A program made the position numbers and the translations under genes. DNA of 64,000 nt from Bacteroidota bacterium. Its GTDB lineage: Bacteria; Bacteroidota; Ignavibacteria; Ignavibacteriales; Melioribacteraceae. Below, piece by piece: positions 7,002 to 14,466 of this stretch. Numbering within the stretch: position 1 is the first letter of the stretch; each line of letters starts with the position of its first letter. The notes below the pieces were generated by a model, which saw nothing but the letters and a program-made list of their open reading frames with translations, made no database searches and was not told the DNA's origin. The stretch spans positions 5,344 through 69,343 of the forward strand of contig JAMCSN010000317.1 in assembly GCA_023381535.1 (NCBI GenBank). The letters run 5' to 3'.

Positions 7002-9392
7002 TTATACTAACGATTCTTTCGATCTTCTGAATGCTGAAATAATGAATCCGGCAACCATAATGAGTACACCAAACCACACAAGACTTATGAACGGCTTTAT
7101 GCTGGCATCAATTGTTAAAACTTCTTTCGGTGCTGCGGCATTTTGCCCGCCGGAAAGTTTAGAAAAAACTAAACTGACCTCTTTTCCGGTTGCATTCATA
7201 GAAGTAATCTCAACTTTCAAATCGGCATTCTTCAATTCAGCCGGAACATAGGTTGGTCCCTGTCCCTTATTATCCATGTAAGGTTCAATTTTTTCTTCTT
7301 TACCGTTGTACTTCACGGTGAGTTCAACGCCTATTTTGAAAGGTTTACCGCTTGCCATTGCAGACATATCCGAAGGCAAGTTAAATTTATTGAAGACGAT
7401 TTCTTTTCCGTCGAAGTCAATCTTATCGCCGCTTTTCATTGTTGCCGAAGTACCGCCGGAATTTTCAGTTCCGTCGGAATAACCGACCGGCTCTACATAA
7501 AAATCGCGAGTCAACCCAACAAGTATATCCGGTTCGCGCATCAGACTATTGTTGAAATCAGCGATGAACATAACCGGCGAAACGATTTGCGCTTTTCCTC
7601 CGCTCGCAACTTCAACATTGAAATGATATTTTTTACCGTTGTCGAAAGGAGTATAACCCAAGAAGGTCAGGTCATGATCAAGAACATGAACCTTTTCTCC
7701 TTTAACGAGATCAATCTGTTTTTGTTTTGAATGCCCGGCAGTAGCCAGCACTCCGATCAAGAAAAGTGCGATGCCTACGTGGGCAACGTAAGCACCGAGA
7801 AAAGATTTTCTTCCGCGGAATATTTTGTAAGCGATCTCGCCGTTTACTATAAGTGCAAACGAAGAAGAAAGCGTGAGAAGAATAAGCATAATGTTATGAA
7901 CACCACCGAATATCACTACCAATGCAGTAAACAAAACTGTCGCTGCAACAGAGAATCGTGATTGCTTCCACAATTCTTTTCTTTCGGTAAATTTCCACTT
8001 GAGTAAGATGCTCAATCCGTTCAGTAAACCGATTATTATCGCAATAGGAAGATTCAATTCATTATAAAAACTTGTTTGAACTGTCGTGCCGATTAACGGC
8101 GCAGATGTTCCGACCAAAATAATTATGGCGGCTGCAATCAGGGCTACCGATCCGGTAAAAAGAGCCAGCTCTCTTGACAAAACATTTTCTTCAAATGAAA
8201 AATGCTCGGTTAAATATTTCCAGCGGTAAATGATTCCTCCAATACCGAGTATGACAAAGATAGAGAGAAAGATGATAAGGAAAAGATAGACCGTCATTCC
8301 GGGATCAACGAATGAATGTACCGATGCATCTCCAAGAATTCCGCTTCTTGTTAAGAAAGTGCTGTAAAGAACAAGCACGTAAGTCATAACACTCAGAATT
8401 AAATTAGTCTTAACAAAACGGCTGCCTCCGCCTTTTTCCTGAGTTCTTTTTTGAACGAGCAAAGTATGAATCGAAGCAACTCCAACAATCCATGGAATCA
8501 AACTTGAATTTTCAACCGGGTCCCATCCCCAGTAACCGCCCCATCCTAAAACACCATAAGCCCAATAGCCGCCAAGCATAATTGCCAAACCAAGAATCAT
8601 TGCGCCTGAAAGAACCCAAGGCAACGCTTGTTTAACCCAGTCTTTATATTCGTTCTTTAACAAAGCCGCTAAAGCAAATGAGAACGGAACAGTTGACATC
8701 GAAAACCCGATAAACAGCATCGGCGGATGAATCTGCATCCAGAAGTTTTGAAGCAGCGGATTTAATCCCTTGCCTTGAATAATAAAATCGTTCATCGAAA
8801 TGTTGTTCGCAGTAAGAGTCGCATAAAGTTCGCGACCCATTTGAACAAACTGTTTGTTCGACTGCGGATCGGAAAAGATAAATCCTTGAAGCGCCGGTAA
8901 ACTTAAGAAAGCCGAATTTATGTTTTTTAAATCGATGAAATCTTTTTCCATCCAGATGTAGTTAAACGGAGATTTCAGCAAAGGACTTACCATTATCAAC
9001 AGACAAGTAAGCGCTAAGGTGAAGACCATCATGACACGAGGTTCAAGATCGCCCCGCTTAGAACTGTAATCCAGAAGTATCAAACCGATGATTGCCGTGA
9101 AGAAAGTCCATAACATAAAACTCCCTTCTTGACCGGCATAAAATGTTGAAATCAACAATCCGGTTGGTAGATCGCTGCCGCTGTAGTCGTACACATATTT
9201 ATACTGATATTGATGTGTTAAGACAGCGTAGAGCAGTAATGCAGCCGATGCTATAATAAGTACAGCAGTTGAATGATATGCAATTCGTGCATATTCTAGT
9301 GTATTTTTATAACCGCGGTATGTAAAGTAATACATAACCACAGTTACTACTCCGGCAAGCAAAGCCAGAGTAAGAATGATATTACCGATCAT
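7002..9392 (-). CDS. ccmF: Cytochrome c haem lyase CcmF
   Basis: A 796-residue polytopic membrane protein of the CcmF/NrfE/CcsA family, which transfers haem from CcmE to apocytochromes in the periplasm. The tryptophan-rich haem-binding motif (G-G-Y-W-G-W-D-P-V-E-N-S) and further His-bearing loops between transmembrane helices are visible. The C-terminal roughly 230 residues form a periplasmic domain with a last membrane helix near the end. The ATG at 9392 is preceded by AGGAG. It is the last gene of the ccmCDEF cluster. No ccmH, ccmG, ccmA or ccmB lies in the window. Confidence 0.95.
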   Translation of the reverse strand: MIGNIILTLALLAGVVTVVMYYFTYRGYKNTLEYARIAYHSTAVLIIASAALLLYAVLTHQYQYKYVYDYSGSDLPTGLLISTFYAGQEGSFMLWTFFTAIIGLILLDYSSKRGDLEPRVMMVFTLALTCLLIMVSPLLKSPFNYIWMEKDFIDLKNINSAFLSLPALQGFIFSDPQSNKQFVQMGRELYATLTANNISMNDFIIQGKGLNPLLQNFWMQIHPPMLFIGFSMSTVPFSFALAALLKNEYKDWVKQALPWVLSGAMILGLAIMLGGYWAYGVLGWGGYWGWDPVENSSLIPWIVGVASIHTLLVQKRTQEKGGGSRFVKTNLILSVMTYVLVLYSTFLTRSGILGDASVHSFVDPGMTVYLFLIIFLSIFVILGIGGIIYRWKYLTEHFSFEENVLSRELALFTGSVALIAAAIIILVGTSAPLIGTTVQTSFYNELNLPIAIIIGLLNGLSILLKWKFTERKELWKQSRFSVAATVLFTALVVIFGGVHNIMLILLTLSSSFALIVNGEIAYKIFRGRKSFLGAYVAHVGIALFLIGVLATAGHSKQKQIDLVKGEKVHVLDHDLTFLGYTPFDNGKKYHFNVEVASGGKAQIVSPVMFIADFNNSLMREPDILVGLTRDFYVEPVGYSDGTENSGGTSATMKSGDKIDFDGKEIVFNKFNLPSDMSAMASGKPFKIGVELTVKYNGKEEKIEPYMDNKGQGPTYVPAELKNADLKVEITSMNATGKEVSLVFSKLSGGQNAAAPKEVLTIDASIKPFISLVWFGVLIMVAGFIISAFRRSKESLV

Positions 9393-9419
9393 AACAAAAA
9401 CTCCTGACTGCCAGACTAG

Positions 9420-9806
9420 TTAGCTGGCGCTTTGTCGCGCTTGATCTTGATATTTTGACGGGCACTTGGTAAGAATATCCGTGGCTTGGAAGGTACCATC
9501 TTTGTATTTACCGGTCACAACCACACTTGTTGACGACTCGAAATTATTGGGTATCGTTCCGTGATAAACAACCTTCATCAAATTACCTTGCGTGTCTTTC
9601 ATATAGAACGAGAATAAGTTGTTCGTTTTATCAACCTGGTAATTTCTTTCTTTCACCCACGATCCGGTAGCCTTTATTGTTTTGTTGGATTCCATAACCT
9701 TAACAAAACTGCTTTCGTACTGAACGTTTGTTTGAGTAAACAAATAAATCATAACTCCCAAAAAGACAACTATAATTGCACCGCCGAACATATATTTATT
9801 TTTCAT
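9420..9806 (-). CDS. ccmE: Haem chaperone CcmE, cysteine type
   Basis: A 128-residue membrane-anchored OB-fold protein (helix at about 7-24) that carries haem between CcmC and CcmF. Classical CcmE binds haem through a His in an H-x-x-x-Y motif near the C-terminus. Here the corresponding segment reads L-T-K-C-P-S-K-Y, giving Cys115 and Tyr119, the C-x-x-x-Y variant known from archaea and some Desulfovibrio. The ATG is preceded by AAGGAG located inside the end of ccmD. The family is clear from length, the anchor, the G-S-W-V and V-V-Y-H-G-T-I-P segments, and the gene order. Confidence 0.9.
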   Translation of the reverse strand: MKNKYMFGGAIIVVFLGVMIYLFTQTNVQYESSFVKVMESNKTIKATGSWVKERNYQVDKTNNLFSFYMKDTQGNLMKVVYHGTIPNNFESSTSVVVTGKYKDGTFQATDILTKCPSKYQDQARQSAS

Positions 9807-9810
9807 TGAA

Positions 9811-9960
9811 TTATTTCTCCTTTAGTTCTTTTTCAATTTCTTTCAATCGCTTGTCCGTATTCAGCATGAAAAGAAAAATTCCAAGCCAAACAACCAGAAC
9901 AATGAAAAGCACGATGTAGATTGCATTCCGTTCCAGAAATCCTAATAATCCGCTATCCAA
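9811..9960 (-). CDS. ccmD: CcmD-like haem export accessory protein
   Basis: A 49-residue protein read between ccmC and ccmE. It starts with a TTG at 9960 preceded by GAGG and ends with TAA at 9811. The sequence has a short N-terminal segment (L-D-S-G-L-L-G-F-L-E-R-N-A), one transmembrane helix (I-Y-I-V-L-F-I-V-L-V-V-W-L-G-I-F-L-F-M-L) and a charged C-terminus (N-T-D-K-R-L-K-E-I-E-K-E). This is the usual CcmD layout, and CcmD normally helps release holo-CcmE from the CcmABC complex. Position and topology support the call; such a short protein has little other sequence signal. Confidence 0.8.
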   Translation of the reverse strand: MDSGLLGFLERNAIYIVLFIVLVVWLGIFLFMLNTDKRLKEIEKELKEK

Positions 9961-9973
9961 ATTCTACCTCTAA

Positions 9974-10708
9974 TTATTTTTTCAAAAGATTTTCTTTGAT
10001 GATAATCGATCTATATCTGAGCTTCCACATCCACCAATAAAGTATTGTAAACGCAGTAAGCGAAATAAAAAACACCAATTGCATGTTGCTATTCATTTTG
10101 AAATTTACAACCGGTCCGGAAGTCGTATCGTTTGCCGACCCCGGATGCAAGCCGACCATAATCCTCGGCATAATGAAAATGAAAAACGGCACGGTTAAAA
10201 ATGCAATGATCGAATAAACAGCGGAAAGTCTTGCGCGTTTATCTTCGTTATCGATTGCCGATCTGAGCGCGAACAATGAACCGTAAATTAATAGTAAGAT
10301 GAAAATGCTGGTTTCGCGCGGATCCCAATTCCAAAAAGTGCCCCAGTTGAATTTTGCCCAGATTGAACCGGTAATTGTTGCAAGAACACAGAACATCATT
10401 CCCAACTGCAGAGCCGCGTTAGATTTTGAATCGTCGTCTAAATCTTTCTTTCTCAAATACTTTACACCGTAGATCATCGATGTCAAGAAAGCAATTACCG
10501 AGAGCCAAGCTGTCGGAACGTGAAAGAAAATTATTTTAGCTTTTTCTTCCAAGCCGGGAATATTTGGAAATTCGTACCATACTGTTGGATGAGGGACAAT
10601 GGGGAATGAGATGCCTGCTATTATCACAAACGTCATCAGCACAAAAAGAATTATTTTCCACACCATAAAAGGTCTTTCGCTATAATATTGATAGATAGTG
10701 CGACTCAA
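9974..10708 (-). CDS. ccmC: Haem handling membrane protein CcmC
   Basis: A 244-residue CcmC with about six membrane helices and the tryptophan-rich motif W-G-T-F-W-N-W-D-P-R-E-T-S in the periplasmic loop, flanked by conserved His (F-F-H-V-P and G-L-H-P-G). It loads haem onto CcmE. The longest frame starts with TTG at 10708; the ATG at 10666 (M-V-W-K-I-I-L), just before the first membrane helix, is an equally credible start. It heads the ccmCDEF cluster. Confidence 0.93.
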   Translation of the reverse strand: MSRTIYQYYSERPFMVWKIILFVLMTFVIIAGISFPIVPHPTVWYEFPNIPGLEEKAKIIFFHVPTAWLSVIAFLTSMIYGVKYLRKKDLDDDSKSNAALQLGMMFCVLATITGSIWAKFNWGTFWNWDPRETSIFILLLIYGSLFALRSAIDNEDKRARLSAVYSIIAFLTVPFFIFIMPRIMVGLHPGSANDTTSGPVVNFKMNSNMQLVFFISLTAFTILYWWMWKLRYRSIIIKENLLKK

Positions 10709-10843
10709 AAATAGGAAACTATGCCCTGATATTCAAAGCAAGAATACACCCCAGCAGTCGTTGAAATTTAATCTTAATTCCGATATAGGAATTATGGATT
10801 AATCGAGAACTATAATGAATTTTATACTTTGTTAAAAATATTA

Positions 10844-10885
10844 TTCACCTTCCAGGTGAAAAATTCTATGCCGTCCCGACGGGAC
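10844..10885. repeat. Two small palindromes in a divergent intergenic region
   Basis: TTCACCT-tcc-AGGTGAA (10844-10860) is followed by GTCCC-gac-GGGAC (10873-10885). They lie between ccmC and the divergent phosphatase gene, without T-runs, so they are not terminators. They look like small repeat elements or an operator region; which one cannot be decided from this window. Confidence 0.5.
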
Positions 10886-10978
10886 TTTGACAACTATATC
10901 CGTCCTTTTTTCTTTATATATTTTAGCCAACCAATTGGTTTCCAAAAACGTCTAATTTGTTAAAGATGGATTCTAAAA

Positions 10979-12067
10979 TTGTCTGATTCCAACCCGATAA
11001 AACGCATATTCGATCTCTATACGAGCGATTTGAGCTATCAGGAAATCGAAAGATTGGTTAAGAAAGAAGCCGGAGAGGTCTATGATTTTTTTTCGAAAGA
11101 TATTCCGAAGCCGGACCCAGCCAAAAACAAAATAACGCGCGGATTCATATTTGCAAGAAGTCTTTTTAACGCGTTCATTTTGAAGCTTACCCCCGCAAGA
11201 AGAATTTTTTATTTAGTGTCGCTGCTCTTTTTTCTACTCGGTTATTTCTCCACCAATTCTAATCCAGGTTACATTCTTTTGGCGTTCATAATTTTAAATC
11301 TTCTTTTAGCATTTGAACTTGCCGATAAACTTTCGGCGAAGAGCGAGCTTGATGTCGCAAGAAATATTCAGTTTGATTTAATCCCAAAACACTCATCTAA
11401 AATCTTCAACTACAATGTTGCGTCTTTTTACGAACCGGCTCGTGATGTAGGCGGCGATTATTTTGACATTGTTGAGCTACCTGAGCGGTGTTACATTTTT
11501 ATCGGTGATATTTCCGGCAAAGGAATGGCGGCTGCACTTTACATGGTTAGAGTTCAATCCATTCTTCATATGCTGCTGGAAAGCTTAACCGACGTTCGCG
11601 AGTTGGTAATCAATTTCAAAAAGTTGTTTGCTAAAAATTTACGGCGGGAATATTTTCTTACGCTTAATGCCGCATCGGTAGAAAGCAACGGCAAGATTAG
11701 AATTACGCGCGCCGGTCACTCCCCGGTTTTTTGGTATCGGCACGATGCAAAACAATTCGAAGTAATCTGTCCACAAGGTTTATGTATAGGTCTCAACGAC
11801 AAAGGTGTTTTCGAAAGGACTTTAGAAGAGGTAACCATTCAACCAAACTCGACCGACATAATTTTCTTCTATACAGACGGCGTTAACGAATCAATGAATG
11901 TAGCATACCAACAGTTCGGCGACGAAAACATCAAACGTGTAATCCAAAACAACTGCGATAAGCCCGTTGAAGAAATAAAAAATTCCCTGTTGAGAGCAAT
12001 CACATCGTTCCGCGGAACTGCTCATCAATACGATGATCTTACATTTGTAATTTTGAAAGCAGATTAA
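10979..12067 (+). CDS. Membrane-anchored PP2C/SpoIIE-type serine phosphatase (RsbU-like)
   Basis: A 362-residue protein: soluble N-terminus, two adjacent membrane helices (about 77-92 and 98-113), then a SpoIIE/RsbU phosphatase domain with metal-binding Asp160 (V-G-G-D-Y-F-D), Asp177 (G-D-I-S-G-K-G) and Asp300 (F-Y-T-D-G-V-N-E). Such phosphatases dephosphorylate anti-sigma-factor antagonists in partner-switching systems. A matching anti-sigma-type kinase is encoded at 13636. The start is a TTG at 10979; no better in-frame ATG precedes the domain. The stop TAA overlaps that of the convergent Sel1 gene. Confidence 0.9.
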   Translation: MSDSNPIKRIFDLYTSDLSYQEIERLVKKEAGEVYDFFSKDIPKPDPAKNKITRGFIFARSLFNAFILKLTPARRIFYLVSLLFFLLGYFSTNSNPGYILLAFIILNLLLAFELADKLSAKSELDVARNIQFDLIPKHSSKIFNYNVASFYEPARDVGGDYFDIVELPERCYIFIGDISGKGMAAALYMVRVQSILHMLLESLTDVRELVINFKKLFAKNLRREYFLTLNAASVESNGKIRITRAGHSPVFWYRHDAKQFEVICPQGLCIGLNDKGVFERTLEEVTIQPNSTDIIFFYTDGVNESMNVAYQQFGDENIKRVIQNNCDKPVEEIKNSLLRAITSFRGTAHQYDDLTFVILKAD

Positions 12068-13602
12068 TCAGCAGGCTCGTAAATTTTGAACTGAGGGTCG
12101 TAAGGCCGAATCCCATCATACAGTCGTTTGAGAGAATTGTACGCGGCTTCATTTCCTCTTTGAGCAGCTCTTCGATACATTTTAACTGCAATTCCCATAT
12201 TCTCTTTAACGCCGATTCCTTTTTCGTAACAAAGTCCTAAAGCCGTTTGAGCAAGCACGGAACCTTCGTCTGCAATTTTCATCAACGTTTTTATATCATC
12301 CGCAATTTTTGTTGAAGTTGAATCAAGCGCATCAAACAATGCGATTCTAACTGCGGCTTCCTTGCTGCCGAGATTTTTTGCCATTTCCCAATATTGAAGC
12401 GCCTTCTCTTTATTCTTCTGAACAAGTTTGCCGGACGAGTAAAGTAAGCCCATCTCGATCATGGAAGGAATATGTTTCTTGTCAACTGCCTTTTTCAAAA
12501 AATCGAGCGCCTGTTGGTTTGAAATCTGATTCTCAAATCCAAGCGCGGAAATTCCCGCCCACGCATACATAGCATCGGGATCGTTCTTCGCCGCTCTTTC
12601 TTTAAGAGTATTTACAAACCCTTCCGACTGCAGCATGTTAAATAAATATTCGCCGGCTTTATATGAACCAAGTCTGTAAGCACGTAAATAATTTACAGCG
12701 GCAAGCACCAAATTTTTTTCGGTTATTACTCCTTCCTGGTAACTGCGGCCAAATATTAAAAGAGCTTCGGGACTTCCGCTTGTTGCGGCAAATTTTAACA
12801 AGCTCATTCCGCTTGTGTCCTTCGGCATTGCGGCGGACTTCAATTCATCCAATCCTAAATATCTTTTCAGCTCTTCCGGTTTCTTGTTCAGCAGTGCTGC
12901 AATTTGCTTTGAAGTGTTTGCCGATTTATCTTTTTTGTCGAAGTCGTAAAAATCAAAATCCCAATTCGGATTAATGAGCGGCGATGCTTCTTCTGCTCTC
13001 ATCGAAACTATTTTTTGTTGATCTTTCTTGGTCAACGAATCAGTCGGCGGAGAAAATCCGCTCTTGATTAATTGATCAAGCGCTTCCTTTGCCGGCTTGT
13101 AACCGGCATTTGCAGAAAGTCTGAAATAGTAATAAGCTTTATTGTAATCTCTGTTCAGAGTTAGATTATCAGTATAAAGAATACCGACTGCAAATTGCGC
13201 TTCCGGTAATCCTGCATTAGCAGCCACTTTAAAATTCTGATAAGCATCGAACGGATTCCAAGGTACACCGATTCCGTTGTAGAGAAGAATTCCGTAATTG
13301 AATCTTGCAGCCGCAAGATTTTGATCGGCAGCTTTTCGTATCCAATAAATCGCTTTCACGGTATCAGCCGGAAATCCGCTTCCTATCAAGTAACGAATTC
13401 CCAACTCATGCTGCGCAAATTGATCTCCCCGGTTTGCCTCGGTAACCAGCACGTACCCGGCAATCAATGAATATGAAGGATACTTTGCTTTAATGATTGG
13501 GTACTTCGGCGGTTGATTATCTTTAAAAGCTTCGCTCCGCGTTGTGTCTTGAGCAAAAACCGATGTAGCCAATACCAAAAATAAAATAAAATACTTAAGC
13601 AA
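12064..13602 (-). CDS. Secreted Sel1-repeat (TPR-like) protein
   Basis: A 512-residue protein with a signal peptide (residues 1-17, F-I-L-F-L-V-L-A-T-S-V-F-A-Q) and repeated Sel1 units, recognised by recurring A-x-x-x-L-G-x-x-Y-x-x-G-x-x-V motifs such as F-N-Y-G-I-L-L-Y-N-G-I-G-V and L-G-L-C-Y-E-K-G-I-G-V. I count roughly eight units in two blocks separated by a less regular middle part. Sel1 repeats mediate protein-protein contacts; the partner is unknown. The start codon appears to be TTG. It may be co-transcribed with the RsbW-like gene 33 bases upstream. Confidence 0.85.
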   Translation of the reverse strand: MLKYFILFLVLATSVFAQDTTRSEAFKDNQPPKYPIIKAKYPSYSLIAGYVLVTEANRGDQFAQHELGIRYLIGSGFPADTVKAIYWIRKAADQNLAAARFNYGILLYNGIGVPWNPFDAYQNFKVAANAGLPEAQFAVGILYTDNLTLNRDYNKAYYYFRLSANAGYKPAKEALDQLIKSGFSPPTDSLTKKDQQKIVSMRAEEASPLINPNWDFDFYDFDKKDKSANTSKQIAALLNKKPEELKRYLGLDELKSAAMPKDTSGMSLLKFAATSGSPEALLIFGRSYQEGVITEKNLVLAAVNYLRAYRLGSYKAGEYLFNMLQSEGFVNTLKERAAKNDPDAMYAWAGISALGFENQISNQQALDFLKKAVDKKHIPSMIEMGLLYSSGKLVQKNKEKALQYWEMAKNLGSKEAAVRIALFDALDSTSTKIADDIKTLMKIADEGSVLAQTALGLCYEKGIGVKENMGIAVKMYRRAAQRGNEAAYNSLKRLYDGIRPYDPQFKIYEPAD

Positions 13603-13635
13603 GTGTAATTCCGGTTTTATTGAGGCGACAATTTA

Positions 13636-14082
13636 CTAATAAAGCCATTTTTTGAGAGTGAAATAATTTTTCCCGTTCAACGAGTAATAGTTTATTTCAT
13701 CCATGAGTTGTTTGATTATAAATAATCCCATCCCGCTTTCCGGCAAACTGTCAATGTCGTTAGGATCAAAATCCAAATCGTTTATCACAAGATTCTCTCT
13801 CGGCATTCCTTCGTCGCGTAATTCAAATTCCAAATAATTTGTATCTTTCCTAAGTGTGACATCAATAATTTTATCATTGTTCCCGGAGTAAGCGTGTTTA
13901 ATAATGTTGTTCAGTGCTTCGGTGAGACAGATTTCTACGGCATTGCAAACGTGAGCTTCCACTCTGTCATCGGACAGTAATTGACGGATAGTTTTGTTTA
14001 TCTCCTGAACTGCAGGGTATTCGCTCACAATATTTAGATTTATTTCTTTCAATCTTTTCACATCGCTTTTGAACAAAAGCAA
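13636..14082 (-). CDS. RsbW-like anti-sigma regulatory kinase (HATPase_c_2)
   Basis: A 148-residue GHKL ATPase-fold protein of the RsbW/SpoIIAB group: N-box E-A-L-N-N-I-I-K-H-A-Y, G1 box D-E-G-M-P, and the glycine-rich S-G-M-G-L-F-I-I-K-Q-L-M-D. It lacks the HisKA domain of sensor kinases. It probably phosphorylates an anti-sigma antagonist and is opposed by the phosphatase encoded at 10979; no antagonist (STAS) gene is visible here. The longest frame starts with TTG at 14082; TTG or GTG codons a few residues further in are possible. Confidence 0.85.
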   Translation of the reverse strand: MLLFKSDVKRLKEINLNIVSEYPAVQEINKTIRQLLSDDRVEAHVCNAVEICLTEALNNIIKHAYSGNNDKIIDVTLRKDTNYLEFELRDEGMPRENLVINDLDFDPNDIDSLPESGMGLFIIKQLMDEINYYSLNGKNYFTLKKWLY

Positions 14083-14187
14083 TATATAAAAGACTGATGT
14101 AAGTCTAAAGTGGAATGTTATTTAAAAGGAAAACGTGGACACACTCATTCCCTTTCATTCGGATGAATATTATACAGCTATAAAAGT

Positions 14188-14207
14188 GGGATGGCGCAGA
14201 CCATCCC
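14188..14207 (-). terminator. Probable terminator after the DUF2892 gene
   Basis: Perfect 7-bp stem GGGATGG/CCATCCC with a 6-base loop, seven bases after the stop of the small membrane protein gene. On the - strand a moderately T-rich stretch follows. Confidence 0.65.
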
Positions 14208-14213
14208 AAAAAA

Positions 14214-14414
14214 TTATTTCTTTTCTTCAGGCGTTACTTTACAAGTAGAAATTCCAAACGGCAAGTATGCCGGGCAACGACTGGCAGCAGAGCTAAGAAG
14301 CAGAAGCAGACCAATTGCGCCCCACCAGCTTTCGTAGATAATGCCCAGGGCAATTACTACCAACCCAAGAACAACTCGAATAACGCGGTCTGTTGTGCCC
14401 ATATTCTTTTTCAT
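14214..14414 (-). CDS. Small membrane protein, DUF2892 / YgaP-TM type
   Basis: A 66-residue protein with the DUF2892 pattern: N-terminal N-M-G-T-T-D-R-V-I-R, two membrane helices with a G-L-L-L-L-L segment, and the end C-P-A-Y-L-P-F-G-I-S-T-C. The ATG is preceded by a strong GAGGAGGT. Related domains occur in YgaP with a rhodanese domain, which is absent here. The two cysteines may bind metal or be redox active, but no function is established. Confidence 0.85.
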   Translation of the reverse strand: MKKNMGTTDRVIRVVLGLVVIALGIIYESWWGAIGLLLLLSSAASRCPAYLPFGISTCKVTPEEKK

Positions 14415-14466
14415 GTTACCTCCTCTGATTACTCCAATTAGATGTTGGAATGCGTGTAAAGATTCA

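Noticed and set aside
6943..7251. Open frame of about 100 codons on the + strand after the histidine kinase gene
   Set aside because: It begins in the palindromes and runs antisense through the end of ccmF; no family resemblance and no ribosome binding site.
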